This document shows, one piece after another, positions 1 through 10,700 of a stretch of DNA of 64,000 nt (position 1 is its first letter; each line of letters opens with the position of its first letter). Where the stretch lies: assembly GCA_016709445.1 (NCBI GenBank), contig JADJMV010000001.1, positions 310,001 to 374,000 of the forward strand. Reading direction: 5' to 3'. The notes beneath the pieces were generated by a model. That model was given only the letters and a program-made list of their open reading frames with translations. It had not been told where the DNA came from and did no database searches. The position numbers and the translations under genes were made by a program. This stretch comes from Phycisphaerales bacterium. GTDB taxonomy: Bacteria > Planctomycetota > Phycisphaerae > Phycisphaerales > UBA1924.

Positions 1-33
1 GGCCAGAGTGTACGCGGACGATAGAGTCCGGCG

Positions 34-1950
34 ATGAGACGCACCCCCGCTCCGTCCCTCGCGGTCGCCCTCCTCGCCGCGGCCCTCTTCGCGCCCTGCG
101 CCGCCGCACAGGACGCCCCCCAGCCCAAGGGCGCCGAACTCCCGCCGGGCGCCGTGCTGGGCCGTCGTGCCGGCATGGCGATGGCGAGCCGCAAGGTCAT
201 CCCCGTCGTGGTGGTCGTGCCCGATCCGGCCAGCTACGCCGACGCCGTCGCGGAATGGACACCCGAGGCGATCTACCCCGTGCTGATCGACGATGGCTCG
301 TGGGAGGCGACGCAGAATATCGCGAGGTTCGTCCGCGGCTTCCGCCCCGATGCGGTGGTCCGCTGGAGCGCCGACGCGGCCAAGACGAGGGGTTCGCGCG
401 AGATGCGGGCGCGCCGGGCGGTGCCGAGGGCGCGGGCGCTGGCCTTCGAGGCCTTTGCGAATTCGTGGGGGGTCGGTGTCGATGACGATGCGGGAGCCGC
501 CGAGACAGACCTGCGACTCGTCCGCCGCTGGATCGAGCTAAACCACGCCCCCCCCGGGGTGGTGATCGCCGACGAGCGCGACCCGGCGTGGACGGCGGCG
601 CTGGCGATCGCGGCGGCGCGTGGCGAGCCGATCTGTTGGCTGACGCTGCCGAAGCTTGTCGTTGATGCGACGCTCAGCCCGGAGGAGGCGGAGGGGCTGT
701 GCTCGCAGATCGAGCAGTATTGTGCCGACACGCACCTTGAGTGGGCCGGGCTGGGAGACCTGCTCGACGCGGTGACCATTTGCGCCGCCCTGCCCGCGCG
801 GATCCAGACCGGCCAGGGCGAATTCGTCGCCACGACCGACGACATCGGGAGGCTCGCCGCGCCGGGGTCGGCAGAGATGGTGCGCACCGGCGCGCGTTGG
901 GCGTGGGCCGGACAGGTATTCGGCTCGGAGCCCGAGGCGGCCTATCGCGCCATGTGCGGGATCTTCCTGCGCATCCACAGCGCCTGGATCTTCGACGGCT
1001 ACGGCTCCACCGAGCCGTGGGTGCAGTGGGACGGTACCAAGGCTGGTGACATACTCAAGCAGGCCGGCCTTGCCGTCGCGGTCGAGGACGAACCGCACAA
1101 CACGCTCCGTGACTGGCGGCTCCGCGCCGAAAGGCCGATCCGGGCCGATCTCGTGCTCGTCAATTCGAGCGGCAATCGCGGCTTCTTCAACCTGCCCGGC
1201 GGCAAGGGCGAGCCGGGCGATACGCCGTTCCTGGACGTGCCGGCTGCCATGCATATGGCCCATTCCTTCTCGGCCGCCGCGCCGGGGCGGCGAGAGACGG
1301 TCGCCGGGCGATGGCTTGAGCGCGGTGTCTACGCGTATGTGGGCTCGGTGCACGAGCCCTTCCTGCAAGCGTTCGTCCCGACGCCGGTACTCGCCCAGCG
1401 ACTCCTCGGTGGGTTTGCGCTCGGCGCCGCCGCCCGCCTGGATAACGGGCCGGTGTGGCGCATCGCCGTGGTGGGAGACCCGCTCGTCGCGTGGGGTCCG
1501 GACCCCGAGCGCATCGCGGCTGAGACGCCCCTCGAAGGGGTCGCTCCTGTCGCGGACGACATGAAGACCGCCGCGACGGAGGGACGCTACGCGGACGCCG
1601 TCCGGGGCCTGGTGCTGCTTGGGCGGGACAGCGACGCGGCAAGGCTCGTCGCGGCGCTGCTGCGTGACAAGCCCGAGGTGCTCGACGCACCCCTGGCACG
1701 GGAAGCGCTCTTCGCCCTCTTCTCGACGGGGATGGACGCCGAATTCCTCCGCTGCTACGCCGCGCTGACACCGGAGGACGCCTCGGACGGGGCCGCCGTC
1801 GATGCGTTGTGGTTTGTGGGCCGTCGCGCGGTCCGCGAGCAGGGCGGACTGCGCGAGGCCGCGATTTCGCTGCTCGCCGCCCACGCACGCGAGGATCAAA
1901 GGGAGTCGGATGCCGCCGAACTGCTGCAGCTCGGCGCCGGGCGCCCCTGA
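34..1950 (+). CDS. Secreted hypothetical protein with C25/TIGR03790-like C-terminal segment
   Basis: The 638-residue product opens with a signal peptide (Arg-rich start, then an Ala/Leu core ending near CAAAQ), so it is probably exported. The middle is Asp/Ala-rich and shows no motif I can name. Around residues 430-490 the run VYAYVGSVHEPFLQAF, followed by a leader into VVGDPL, resembles the closing part of gingipain-like (C25) and TIGR03790-type proteins, where it forms part of a caspase-like fold; I cannot point to a clear catalytic Cys/His pair. The ATG is the first in frame. It converges on the comEC gene with about 100 bases between them. Function is not assigned; family resemblance is from memory and tentative. 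Confidence 0.75.
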   Translation: MRRTPAPSLAVALLAAALFAPCAAAQDAPQPKGAELPPGAVLGRRAGMAMASRKVIPVVVVVPDPASYADAVAEWTPEAIYPVLIDDGSWEATQNIARFVRGFRPDAVVRWSADAAKTRGSREMRARRAVPRARALAFEAFANSWGVGVDDDAGAAETDLRLVRRWIELNHAPPGVVIADERDPAWTAALAIAAARGEPICWLTLPKLVVDATLSPEEAEGLCSQIEQYCADTHLEWAGLGDLLDAVTICAALPARIQTGQGEFVATTDDIGRLAAPGSAEMVRTGARWAWAGQVFGSEPEAAYRAMCGIFLRIHSAWIFDGYGSTEPWVQWDGTKAGDILKQAGLAVAVEDEPHNTLRDWRLRAERPIRADLVLVNSSGNRGFFNLPGGKGEPGDTPFLDVPAAMHMAHSFSAAAPGRRETVAGRWLERGVYAYVGSVHEPFLQAFVPTPVLAQRLLGGFALGAAARLDNGPVWRIAVVGDPLVAWGPDPERIAAETPLEGVAPVADDMKTAATEGRYADAVRGLVLLGRDSDAARLVAALLRDKPEVLDAPLAREALFALFSTGMDAEFLRCYAALTPEDASDGAAVDALWFVGRRAVREQGGLREAAISLLAAHAREDQRESDAAELLQLGAGRP

Positions 1951-2050
1951 CAGAGCCGCGGCGGTGGGGTCGCAGCGGGGGCGGTTGATTGTCCGACGAT
2001 CCTCGGGCGCTGGTTTGTCGCTCAGCCAGCTCACGCTCGCGGCTCCGGGA

Positions 2051-4612
2051 TCACCGGCCCGGATGACGTCTCCGCACCGAGCCCGAATCCACCCGCCCAT
2101 CCCGGCCGATCTCGACCCACGCGGCGCCATCCGTGGCCGTGGTCCACCACTCGCGCCCCGCTCTGGCTTCGTTCCACCGGCCGTCGAACGCCCGAGACGG
2201 TCCGGTGGACTGGAGCACGACCGAGGGATGTACCGCTTCAATGAATCCGACCGTCGCGGTCTGGGCACTCCCGTGGTGGGGGATCTCGAGCACATCGGCA
2301 GCGACATCGGCCCCCGGGGCCGTGAGACCCGCCATCGCCTCGCGCTGGATGTCGCCACAGAAGATGACGCGTCGCTCGCCCCCGCGAACGGGAACGTGCG
2401 CCATGGCCACCAGGGAGTGGTCATTGTCCGCGGGGAACGCTGCGCCAACCGGTGGCGAGAGGATCTGGAGCCGCGTGGTGCCCAGCGAGATCTCGTCACC
2501 GGCGCTGAGCGCCTGGATCCGAACACCGAGGGCGGTGAGCGCCGCGACGGCGTGCGCCGTGGCCCCGCGTGGCTCCGCCTCCGCCCGATCGAGGAACGCT
2601 TGTGAGACGAACACGCGCCGGAGGCCGAATTGCTCGGCGATATCGGGCAGAGCACAGAAATGATCGAAGTTCGGATGAGTCACCACCGCGTCGCGCACGT
2701 GCCACACACCGAGCGCACGCAGGGCGCGAGGGATCGTTCGAACGCCGATGGACGGGTTCAACGAGCCACAATCCCAGAGCAGGCTGTCCGAGCCGGAGCG
2801 GACCAGGTGGCACGTCCCGTCGCCCACGTCGAGCATATCGACGCGCAGGGAGGCGTCGTAGCGGGGCCGGGCGCTGGTTGCCACCTCCCCCGCGAGCCAG
2901 CCCAGCGCGAGGAGCGTGGCCGCCCACGTGCCCGGACAGCGGGCCCGCGGCCGCAGCAGCCACCAGAGCGCGAGCGCGGTCAGCGCGATGACGAGGGCGC
3001 CCGAGATGCGCGGGGCGTAGAACGTCGTCCCCGGTGTCGCGTCGAAGATCTCCACGACGCGGAGCAGGACCCACGAGAGCCCGTCGAGCACCCGCGCCGC
3101 CGGATCGGCCGCCGGCGGCGCCAGCATGCCGATCAGCAGCGCGGCGTAGCCCGCCCAGAGCAGGACCGTTACGATCGGGATCACCACGAGGGTCGAGAGC
3201 AGCGCCGTCGGGCTGACCACGCCCGTGGATCGGGCGATGAGCGGCGAGGCGGCCAGCCAGCACAACAGACTCGCGCTCGCCAGGCGCGTCGTGCGGTCGA
3301 CCCACCACCTCCGCTCCAGCAGGTCCGGGGGCTCGTGCCGCACGAAGGTCAGGGCTGGTGGGAAGATCCGCCCGTGCACGCGCGAGCCGAACCACACGAG
3401 CACGCCGGTGATCCCAAAGGTCAGTTGAAACCCGAGGCTGAACAGGTCCATCGGCCGCACCACAAGCAGCCCGATCGCGACCCATGCCAGGAGCGAGCGG
3501 CGGTCATACCTTCGGCCCGTCGACTCGGCGCCGAGGAACGCCAACACCATGGCCGCGGCGCGCAGCACCGGCGCGCGGGCCGGCAAGATCACGACATACA
3601 CCACGACGAGCATCGCGACCAGGCATGGCTCGAGGCGTCCGCGCTCCCCGGTGAGGCGGACGGCAAACAGCGCGGCCGCGGCCATGACCGCAAGGTGGAA
3701 CCCGCTGATGGCCAGCACATGCGCCAGGCCCTGCCGTGCAAACACGCTCCGTAGTTCGCCTCGATCGCTTTCCCCGAGCAGCAGTGCGGCGAGCATCGCG
3801 CGGCCGGGCCGGTCCTGGGCCGGGTTGTCGAGGCCGAGCACCGATGCGGCTCGGGCCCGGAGCCGGCCCCGGGCGCGGATCAGGGTCGGCTCAACGCGGC
3901 CGAGCACTCCCGCGGGCGGCGGCACGCCGACGATGAGATCGGGCGAGGCGATGTCGAGCGTGCATGCCAGCCTGTCTTGGCGGGCCCAGAGCCTCGCGTC
4001 GGTCTCGCCGGGGTTGCTTGGCCCGTCGATCTGGTGGGCGATGCCCGTCACCCGGACCGAGTCACCCGGCCGCGCCTCCGCCAAACCCCCGCGGATGAAG
4101 AGACGCACCCGGCCAGTTGTCTGCTGGAATCCTGCCTCCGTCTCGACTTGCTTGACTCGGAGCAGCATCGTCGCGGACGCCTGCTTCGGGAGAAACCGCG
4201 CCAGCACACCCGTCGAGGGCTGTGTCCGGCTCTGCTCGAGGACGATACCTTCGAGCGTGACGATCACCCCTGCGTCCGAGGCTTGGCCGATCATCCCCTC
4301 GAGGCCCCGGGGCGCCGGCTCGAGGATGCGAGCGGTAAATCGACCACCGGCAAGCAGGGAGCAGGCCAGAGCCAACGCGAGGACGCCGGGCCGTGCGCGT
4401 CGGGCCACGACGGCGCCAGCGATGGCGAAGAGCGCGAGCCCGTACCAGGCGGAAGCGGGGATTGCGTGGCCCCCGCGCCACAGGGCGAGGGCCGACGCTT
4501 CCCCGAGCGCATAGAGCGCAAAGGCCCATGTCGCCCGCCGGCTGGCGGGCGATGCGCCGGGCTCGTCGGTTGGTTGTCCCCGGACCAACAGCACCCGCAC
4601 AGCCTGGCGCAC
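2051..4612 (-). CDS. comEC: ComEC/Rec2-family DNA uptake membrane protein
   Basis: This 853-residue protein has the full ComEC layout: N-terminal membrane helices with a DUF4131-type soluble insert (about residues 30-200), a multi-helix Competence domain (about 260-550, including HVLAISGFHLAVMAA), and a C-terminal metallo-beta-lactamase domain (about 590-830). The lactamase domain shows VDMLDVGDGTCHLVRSG and the metal-site run THPNFDHFCALPDI, then ILEIPHHGSA. In transforming bacteria ComEC carries single-stranded DNA across the inner membrane. Translation starts at GTG. It lies 46 bases downstream of a pseudopilin gene on the same strand, which fits a link between pilus-type machinery and DNA uptake, although no other com genes are present. 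Confidence 0.92.
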   Translation of the reverse strand: MRQAVRVLLVRGQPTDEPGASPASRRATWAFALYALGEASALALWRGGHAIPASAWYGLALFAIAGAVVARRARPGVLALALACSLLAGGRFTARILEPAPRGLEGMIGQASDAGVIVTLEGIVLEQSRTQPSTGVLARFLPKQASATMLLRVKQVETEAGFQQTTGRVRLFIRGGLAEARPGDSVRVTGIAHQIDGPSNPGETDARLWARQDRLACTLDIASPDLIVGVPPPAGVLGRVEPTLIRARGRLRARAASVLGLDNPAQDRPGRAMLAALLLGESDRGELRSVFARQGLAHVLAISGFHLAVMAAAALFAVRLTGERGRLEPCLVAMLVVVYVVILPARAPVLRAAAMVLAFLGAESTGRRYDRRSLLAWVAIGLLVVRPMDLFSLGFQLTFGITGVLVWFGSRVHGRIFPPALTFVRHEPPDLLERRWWVDRTTRLASASLLCWLAASPLIARSTGVVSPTALLSTLVVIPIVTVLLWAGYAALLIGMLAPPAADPAARVLDGLSWVLLRVVEIFDATPGTTFYAPRISGALVIALTALALWWLLRPRARCPGTWAATLLALGWLAGEVATSARPRYDASLRVDMLDVGDGTCHLVRSGSDSLLWDCGSLNPSIGVRTIPRALRALGVWHVRDAVVTHPNFDHFCALPDIAEQFGLRRVFVSQAFLDRAEAEPRGATAHAVAALTALGVRIQALSAGDEISLGTTRLQILSPPVGAAFPADNDHSLVAMAHVPVRGGERRVIFCGDIQREAMAGLTAPGADVAADVLEIPHHGSAQTATVGFIEAVHPSVVLQSTGPSRAFDGRWNEARAGREWWTTATDGAAWVEIGRDGRVDSGSVRRRHPGR

Positions 4613-4658
4613 GGGGCCGCGTTCGTCAAGTGACCGTGGGGGGTCGAGGGGCGGCGCC

Positions 4659-5768
4659 CTAGTTGCCGGCGGCCTGGAAGATGTCGTCGAAGCCCTGGAC
4701 CAGATCGATGGAGGCGACCTTGCCGTTCGAGTCGGTCAGGCGCTTGGGGCCGGCGTAGAAGTTGTACTTGTACGCGAGGCCTGTCGCGGCCGATTCGCCA
4801 TCGACCCCGAGAGCCTTCGCTCCGGAATCCCGCTGGGCCAGATAGATCCCGTCGGCTCCGGCCGACTCGAGGATGAACGCCCCGCGGGGGGCGCCCGGGT
4901 GGACGTCCGAATCCTTAAAGTCCATGGGGAGCGGGAAGTTCGGGCTGCCCAGCACAGCGGAAAGAGCCTGGGAGGCCATGGCCGGGTCGTTGAGCAGGCT
5001 GCCGTTCTTGCCCGTGCCGATGGTCTGGTCCTTCCCGCCGCGGCCGAGGCCGGTGCTGGTGAGGTAGCCAAAGTTCTCAGCGAAGTAGAACCTTGCCCGC
5101 TTGGTCTTCGAGTCCTTGCTGGCAAAGTCGGTGATGTCGAGGGGTTCGCGCGGCGCGGAGCGGTCCTCGACCCACGCCATCACCGGGTTGCCGAAGGCGT
5201 CCACCAGATCGGGGAACTGTTGGTGGGGTGTTGAGGCCGCCTGTCCGGAGGCTGCAGAAAGGTTGGCGGCCCCGGCGTGCAGGTATACGTGGTCGCCCGT
5301 CCCGAGCAGGTCGAGGTCAACCTTGATGTTCGACTTGTCCGACTGCCCCTTCGCCCCCGCGTTGCCGAAGGGACCGATGGTTTTGGTATTGCTGCCGCCG
5401 CCTCCGCCGCCGGTCCCGCCGTTGGAGATACCCGCCGTGCCCACGATCGCATCCTGCCCGATCAGGTCGAGCAGGACATTCTCCATCATCGTGAAGCCGC
5501 CCTTGCGGCTGTCCATGTTGGCCACGCCCCCCATATCGGTCGCCGAGAAGTACCCGGGCATGGAGCCGGAGTTGTCCTGGCTGAACTGCATGGCGGCGTC
5601 AGTGACCTGGCTCAGCAGGTTGGTCGTCGCGGCCTTGCGTGCGGCCGTCCGCGCCCCGTTGAGGGCCGGCACAATGATGGCGATCACGATCGCGATGATG
5701 GCGATCACGACCAAGAGCTCGACCAGCGAGAAGCCGGGCACGAGACGGGCGTGGGATCGGTGCTGCAT
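4659..5768 (-). CDS. Pseudopilin-like protein with N-terminal methylation motif
   Basis: The N terminus carries a class III prepilin signal: a short basic leader, then GFSLVELLVVIAII with the conserved Glu at +5 and a hydrophobic helix. This marks it for prepilin peptidase and for a type II secretion or pilus-like fibre. The remaining 330 residues are Gly/Ser-rich, including a Gly tract near residue 125, with no enzyme motif. I chose the second in-frame ATG because a GGAGG lies 8 bases before it; the upstream ATG at 5783 overlaps that ribosome site. It is larger than GspG-type major pseudopilins (about 140-160 residues), as is usual for the expanded pseudopilin families of planctomycetes. Confidence 0.85.
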   Translation of the reverse strand: MQHRSHARLVPGFSLVELLVVIAIIAIVIAIIVPALNGARTAARKAATTNLLSQVTDAAMQFSQDNSGSMPGYFSATDMGGVANMDSRKGGFTMMENVLLDLIGQDAIVGTAGISNGGTGGGGGGSNTKTIGPFGNAGAKGQSDKSNIKVDLDLLGTGDHVYLHAGAANLSAASGQAASTPHQQFPDLVDAFGNPVMAWVEDRSAPREPLDITDFASKDSKTKRARFYFAENFGYLTSTGLGRGGKDQTIGTGKNGSLLNDPAMASQALSAVLGSPNFPLPMDFKDSDVHPGAPRGAFILESAGADGIYLAQRDSGAKALGVDGESAATGLAYKYNFYAGPKRLTDSNGKVASIDLVQGFDDIFQAAGN

Positions 5769-6116
5769 CCGACAAACCTCCATCTGACTACCCGTACCGC
5801 CTGCTCGGTCGGCGATGCCGGCAAAGCCGCTGTCTGCCCCGCGCGACCGCGAGGGGCGACGCCTTCACTTCCGATTCGCAGCCCGGGCGGGTGAAGTTGC
5901 CCGGACGGGTCGACAAAGCCCCACGACCCGGGGGCCCTTCCAAAGTGTACGTGACAGACCCCCAGCCGGCCCGATCCCTTGTCCCGCTTCTGTTTGTATC
6001 ATTTCTCTCATCAGTGCCCCTTCTGGGTAGTGATCGGGGAATGTTCGTTTATCGGGTCTGATCTACCATGGGTCTCCAATGGCTCGGGTGGGCAGGGCGC
6101 CGACCGAGGAGTCCAG
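5769..6116. other. Intergenic region between divergent genes
   Basis: This roughly 350-base gap separates the divergent pseudopilin and TsaC-fusion genes. It must hold both promoters. The right part (about 5990-6060) is visibly richer in A/T than the surroundings, but no convincing -35/-10 pair, operator or riboswitch was recognised. Confidence 0.5.
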
Positions 6117-7268
6117 ATGCAGCTGGTCCGACCGGATCCAGATATGCCGCTCTCGGCCCGCGAGGAGATCTGCCGCTCCGCGGCCTCGATGCTCCGCGCG
6201 GGCGAGTTGGTCATCCTCCCCACCGAGACGGTGTACGGGCTCTTCGCCAGCGCCGTCCACCCGGGGGCGATGCGGCGACTGGCCGAACTCACCCACCCGA
6301 AGGGACCGGTGACTGCGCGATACCGATACACGTGGCACGCCGGGTCCGTCGAGGCGGTTCTGGCCGCCGTCCCCATTCCCGAGCCCGGCCACAGACTCCT
6401 GCTGCGCCGGCTCCTGCCGGGCCCGGTCCGGTTCGATGTGGAGCTTGAGCAGCGCGATATGACGGCGACGCTCGCGAAGCTCGGGGTGCCCCCGGGCACG
6501 CTGGATGAAGACGGGGCGATCGCGGTGCGTGTGCCCGCCCCAGCCTCCACCCGTCGGATCCTGACCATGGTTGAGGCCCCTGTGGTGGCCAATCGGCTCG
6601 CCGGGGCGGGTTGGATCCCCGATCGCGATCCGGGGGCCGCGCTGGCCGAGGGGGCCGCCGAAACCGCGGGGGTCGCCCTCGCGCTCGACGAGGGGCCTGC
6701 GCCCTACGGGGCGGTCTCCACCCTCGTCCGGCTCCGGCGGGGTGGGGGCCACGCCGTCGAGGCAGGGGGTGCGATCGATGAACGGATCATTGCCAAGTGC
6801 GCGGGGCTCCGGGTCCTGTTTGTCTGCACAGGCAACACGTGCCGCAGCCCGATGGCGGCGGCCATCGCCCGGAACCTGATCGCGGACCGGGGGGCTCGCG
6901 GGGTCGAGATCACGGTGTCGTCCGCGGGCACGAGCGCCCCGGCGGGCTCCCCGGCATCGCCCCAGACGGCCGGCGCGCTGCGGGCGCTGGGGATCGAGCC
7001 CGTTGAGCACCGCTCCCGCCCGCTCTCCCGCCAGATGGTTGCCGAGTCCGACGCGATCTACACGATGAACCAGTGGCACCGGGAAGAGGTCGAGGCTCTC
7101 GACCCCACCGCCGCCGCTCGGACATGGATGCTGGACCCCAACGGCCAGGACGTGCCCGACCCCGTCGGCCTGCCCCAGGAGGTTTACAATCAGACGGCCG
7201 AGCGACTGCGGGAACTGGTCCGGCAGCGGCTCGAGGAGCTCGACGTGCTGGCGGAGGGCGAGCAATGA
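6117..7268 (+). CDS. TsaC/Sua5-like domain fused to low-molecular-weight (arginine) phosphatase
   Basis: Residues 1-225 match the YrdC/Sua5 fold (VILPTETVYGLFASAV near residue 35, later a GAVSTLVRL run), the enzyme that makes threonylcarbamoyl-AMP for tRNA t6A. Residues 230-383 form a low-molecular-weight phosphatase with the P-loop VCTGNTCRSPMA (CX5R) and an aspartate-containing DVPDPVGLPQEVY run. The Thr in the P-loop resembles YwlE-type protein-arginine phosphatases. The Sua5 half is unusual: the KxR...N stretch is replaced by KGPVTARYRYTWH, and the SANxSG motif reads VVANRLAG. The ATG at 6117 has GAGGAG five bases upstream. The stop overlaps the rpiB start. The domain order mirrors the Bacillus ywlC-ywlE-rpiB cluster with the first two genes merged. 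Confidence 0.87.
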   Translation: MQLVRPDPDMPLSAREEICRSAASMLRAGELVILPTETVYGLFASAVHPGAMRRLAELTHPKGPVTARYRYTWHAGSVEAVLAAVPIPEPGHRLLLRRLLPGPVRFDVELEQRDMTATLAKLGVPPGTLDEDGAIAVRVPAPASTRRILTMVEAPVVANRLAGAGWIPDRDPGAALAEGAAETAGVALALDEGPAPYGAVSTLVRLRRGGGHAVEAGGAIDERIIAKCAGLRVLFVCTGNTCRSPMAAAIARNLIADRGARGVEITVSSAGTSAPAGSPASPQTAGALRALGIEPVEHRSRPLSRQMVAESDAIYTMNQWHREEVEALDPTAAARTWMLDPNGQDVPDPVGLPQEVYNQTAERLRELVRQRLEELDVLAEGEQ

Positions 7269-7735
7269 GGATCGCGCTGGGGGCGGATCACCGCGGCGTA
7301 GTGACGGCGAGCCAACTCGCTGAACGGCTGCGTCGAGAAGGACACGAGGCCGTGCTCTCGATCCCCGGATCGGGCGAGACCTGCGACTACCCGGAGCCGG
7401 CCTACGTGGTCGCCCAGCGCGTGGCGGGCGGGGAGGCCGACCGCGGCGTGCTGATCTGCGGCACGGGCATCGGCATGAGCATCGCCGCCAACAAGGTCCA
7501 CGGCGTTCGCGCCGCTGTCGTGCATGACGAGCTGACGGCCCAGCTCTGCCGCACGCACAACGACGCCAACATCATCTGCCTCTCCGGCGATCTGCTCGGG
7601 CAGCGTCTCATCGAGCAGGTGGTTGAGATCTTCCTCACCAGCGAGTTTGAGGGCGGGCGCCACGCCCGGCGCGTCCACAAGATCGCGGCGATCGAGCGGG
7701 GTGAGGATCCCGCCGCGCTGCCAGAACACGCCTGA
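7265..7735 (+). CDS. rpiB: Ribose-5-phosphate isomerase B
   Basis: A 156-residue RpiB/LacAB-family enzyme interconverting ribose 5-phosphate and ribulose 5-phosphate in the cytosol. Family marks are the start RIALGADHRG, the loop VLICGTGIGMSIAANK with its active-site Cys, and HNDANIICLSGD. Length matches the family. Its ATG overlaps the stop of the TsaC/phosphatase fusion by four bases (ATGA), so the two are translationally coupled. The same three activities are neighbours in Firmicutes, which supports both identifications. Confidence 0.95.
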   Translation: MRIALGADHRGVVTASQLAERLRREGHEAVLSIPGSGETCDYPEPAYVVAQRVAGGEADRGVLICGTGIGMSIAANKVHGVRAAVVHDELTAQLCRTHNDANIICLSGDLLGQRLIEQVVEIFLTSEFEGGRHARRVHKIAAIERGEDPAALPEHA

Positions 7736-7752
7736 ACGCCCGGGCAATGCCC

Positions 7753-10700
7753 CTATCTCGACGACCCCGCCGGGGGTGAGGTTGTCGGCAAGACGACAGT
7801 CTGGTCGTCGGTCGTGAGCAGGATCACGCCATCGAGCAACGCGATGCGCCTCGGGGCCTCCTCCAATACGAGCGGGCGGGTGCTCAGCGCGCGACCGTTG
7901 CGCCCGTCGAGCAGATGGAGTCTGTACACGCCCACTTGGCCCGGGATGGGTTCGCGCTCGCAGAGCACGAGGCTGTCCCTCGCCGGCACGGGCTGCACGA
8001 GGCCCGTGGCCGCGGGCTCGAGCGCGTCGGCTCCCACACGCTCCCCGGTCCTGGCGTCGAGCATCGCGCACCCGGCGGGGGAGAGGAACGTCACGAGGTC
8101 GCCGGTGCGGACGGCGTCGATCGGCGCGCCGACGTCGAGGCACCCGGCCGCATCGAGGCGTGGGGAGACGAGCGATCCCGTGGCCGTGTCGATCAGGGCC
8201 AGCTCGAGCATCTGGGTCTGCAGGAAGAGTCGATCGCCGAAGATCCAGCCGCCGGTGGTGTCCTCCAGCCCTGATTCGCTCAGCGTCCACTCGACCTGGC
8301 CGTCTGGCAGGGAGAGGCAGACGAGCCCGCGCGAGAGCCCGACCACCACGCGCCCCGATCCCCGCCCGACCAGCACCCACCGCACGCGGGCGCCGCTCGG
8401 ATTGAACCGGCTCAGCTCCTCGCCGCTTCCCAGGTCGAGGATCGAGACGACCGGCTCGCCGGCCTGGTCCTCGGCCTCGGGGTTCTCCGTGCCGGCGAGC
8501 ACCAGCACACCATCGCCGGCGACGGCGTCGTGTACCGACTGGCACACGCTGCGGGTGCTCCAGACCTCGCGCCCCGTCGTCGTGTCGATCCCGACGACGC
8601 GCCCGGAGCGAGAGACGACGGCGATCACCGTCTCGTCAACCGCCAGCACCAGGTCGTTGGCGCGGACCCGGCCGTCGAGCGGGGCGGTCCGCTCGCCGCC
8701 CCCGGCAGCCGCCGCGGCTCCCTCGGCGCGGGCGAGCGACTCACCCAGCGGCGCGGACCGCCAGAGCGGGGCGCCGTCGACAGAGGCGAGCGCGCGGAGC
8801 GTGCCGCCGGAATCGTCCGGCTCGAACAGGAGGACCGTCTCGGCATCGCGGCGCACGAGAGACGGCTTGGCCTTGGTCTCGAACCCCCAGCGCTCCACCA
8901 TGCGGTGGCTCGTGGTATCGAAAGCCCACGCGCCGAGCCTCTCGGCGGCCAGCATGAGCACGGTGTCTCGGCGGGTGTAGGCGTCTCGTCGGTCGAGGGC
9001 TCGCATCAGAGCCCATCCGTCCATGCCGATCGCCTCGCCGGTGAGCTCCGAGCCGATCAGCGGACGTGCCTCGCGGGCCTCTACGCGATCGTGCAGGATC
9101 GATTCGAGCAGCGTCCGATCCACCTGCTCGCGTCCGGTCGTGAGCGAGAGGCCGGGCCAGCGTTGGTCGGCGAGGGAGAGCTCCGCGCCGGCGGCGTCGA
9201 GCCGGTTGGCCGCGAGCAACGCCGAGACCCTCCGCCCGACAAGCTCACCGACGATGTCCAGATCGACCCCGAGCCCGACGGCGCGGATGGCGAGTGCCAC
9301 CTCGATGCCGTGGGAGTACGCGCGGTCGGCGCGGAGCCCGGACGCGTTGGACGCGTACCCCTCGGCCGCACGGAGCCATGCCTCCGGCGCGCGCGTTGAT
9401 CGCGGGTAGCTTCGGGCCAGCGATTCGAACTCCTCTGGACGCGCCGCGCCGGCCTCGAGGCGGTCGAGCTGCGCGCCGGCCTCGTGCTCGAATGGCTGGT
9501 AGAACTCCAGCCCGTGGGTGCGGAGCAGGCCGTCGAGTCTCGAGATGGTCTCGACCTCTGCACGCACGCTCGAGCCCTCGCGGTTCCACGAGGCCGCGGC
9601 GAGCTGGGCGTCCAAGAGCACACGCTGGCAGGCCTCCACGGCATCGTTGATCCGGCCTCCGCGCTCCCGCACCGAGGCCAGGACGAGCAGATGGGTGGCG
9701 CGTTCGTCGGACGACATCGCGACGGCGCCGAGCCGCTCCACGGCCCCGGACGCCAACTCGGGCGTGAGCTGAGCCCGCGGGTCGTCGCCGTTGAGCAGGG
9801 CGAGGAGCAATTCGAACAGCCTGTGCTGCCCTGCGGCCACCTCCGGCGCGATCGGGTTGACGGCCATGGCCGCGAGGGCGCGGTCGATCGGTTCGAGCAC
9901 CGCTTCGGCGTGGCCGGCACGGGCGGCGAGTTCCGCGTAGGAGATCGCGGAGCTGACATCGGAGGGGTCGGCGTCGAGGCGTGCGCGGAGCACCTGGGAG
10001 GCCTTCTCCCAGCCGAGGTAGCTATGGAGTTGCTCGTTGTCGGCGGCGATGAGCTGGTCGTCGAGGGGAAGCAGATTCCCCGGGGCATCGAGCGCGATCG
10101 CCCGCCCCTCACGCAGGTCGCCGGCATCGAGGATGGCGACCCCTGAAGCGAAGGGCGCGAGGAGCGAGTTGCCGGAGGCCACGACGCGCCCCAGGAAGCC
10201 GGGATCCGGCGCGACGTCGGACAGGCTGACCGGTCCGCTCGTCGCCTCGCCGAGGGGCATCGAGGCAATCCGCGAGGGCGCGACGGCGACCAAGCGGCCC
10301 GCGTGCTCGAAGATGTAGCCGGGCTGCCCGAGCTGTCGGGTATCGCGCGAGGCCAGGACTGCGCCGGTCTCCAGATCGATCCGGAGCAGCTCTCTCCGGT
10401 CGGGCGAGAGGGTCAGCAGAGAGTTGCCGTCGATCACCGGGCGCGACGAGGCCCACGGCAGGCGGGGGCTCGGCAGCCGGCTCTCGACGCCCGCGAGCTT
10501 GCGGACCCAGCGGTACCGGCCCGTCCCCGCCTCGATGGCGCAGATCACTCCCAGTTCGTCGGTCCGGTAGACGATCCCCTCGTGCAGCGTGGGCCAATCC
10601 GACCACTGCCCGCGCCCGCCGTAGGCGAGCCACCCCGCGCTGCCCGCCAGTCGGACCCACCTCGCCGAGCCGTCCGCGAGGTCAATGCCCACCAGGTACG

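Noticed and set aside
538..2655. A 705-codon open frame on the minus strand across the first gene and the end of comEC
   Set aside because: Arg/Pro/Ser-rich shadow frame with no domain, spanning the ends of two well-supported genes; GC-rich third positions remove stop codons.
5769..6060. Cyclic-di-GMP or cobalamin-type riboswitch, suggested by a GGCAAAGCC run
   Set aside because: The remaining conserved residues and stems of those riboswitch classes are absent on both strands.
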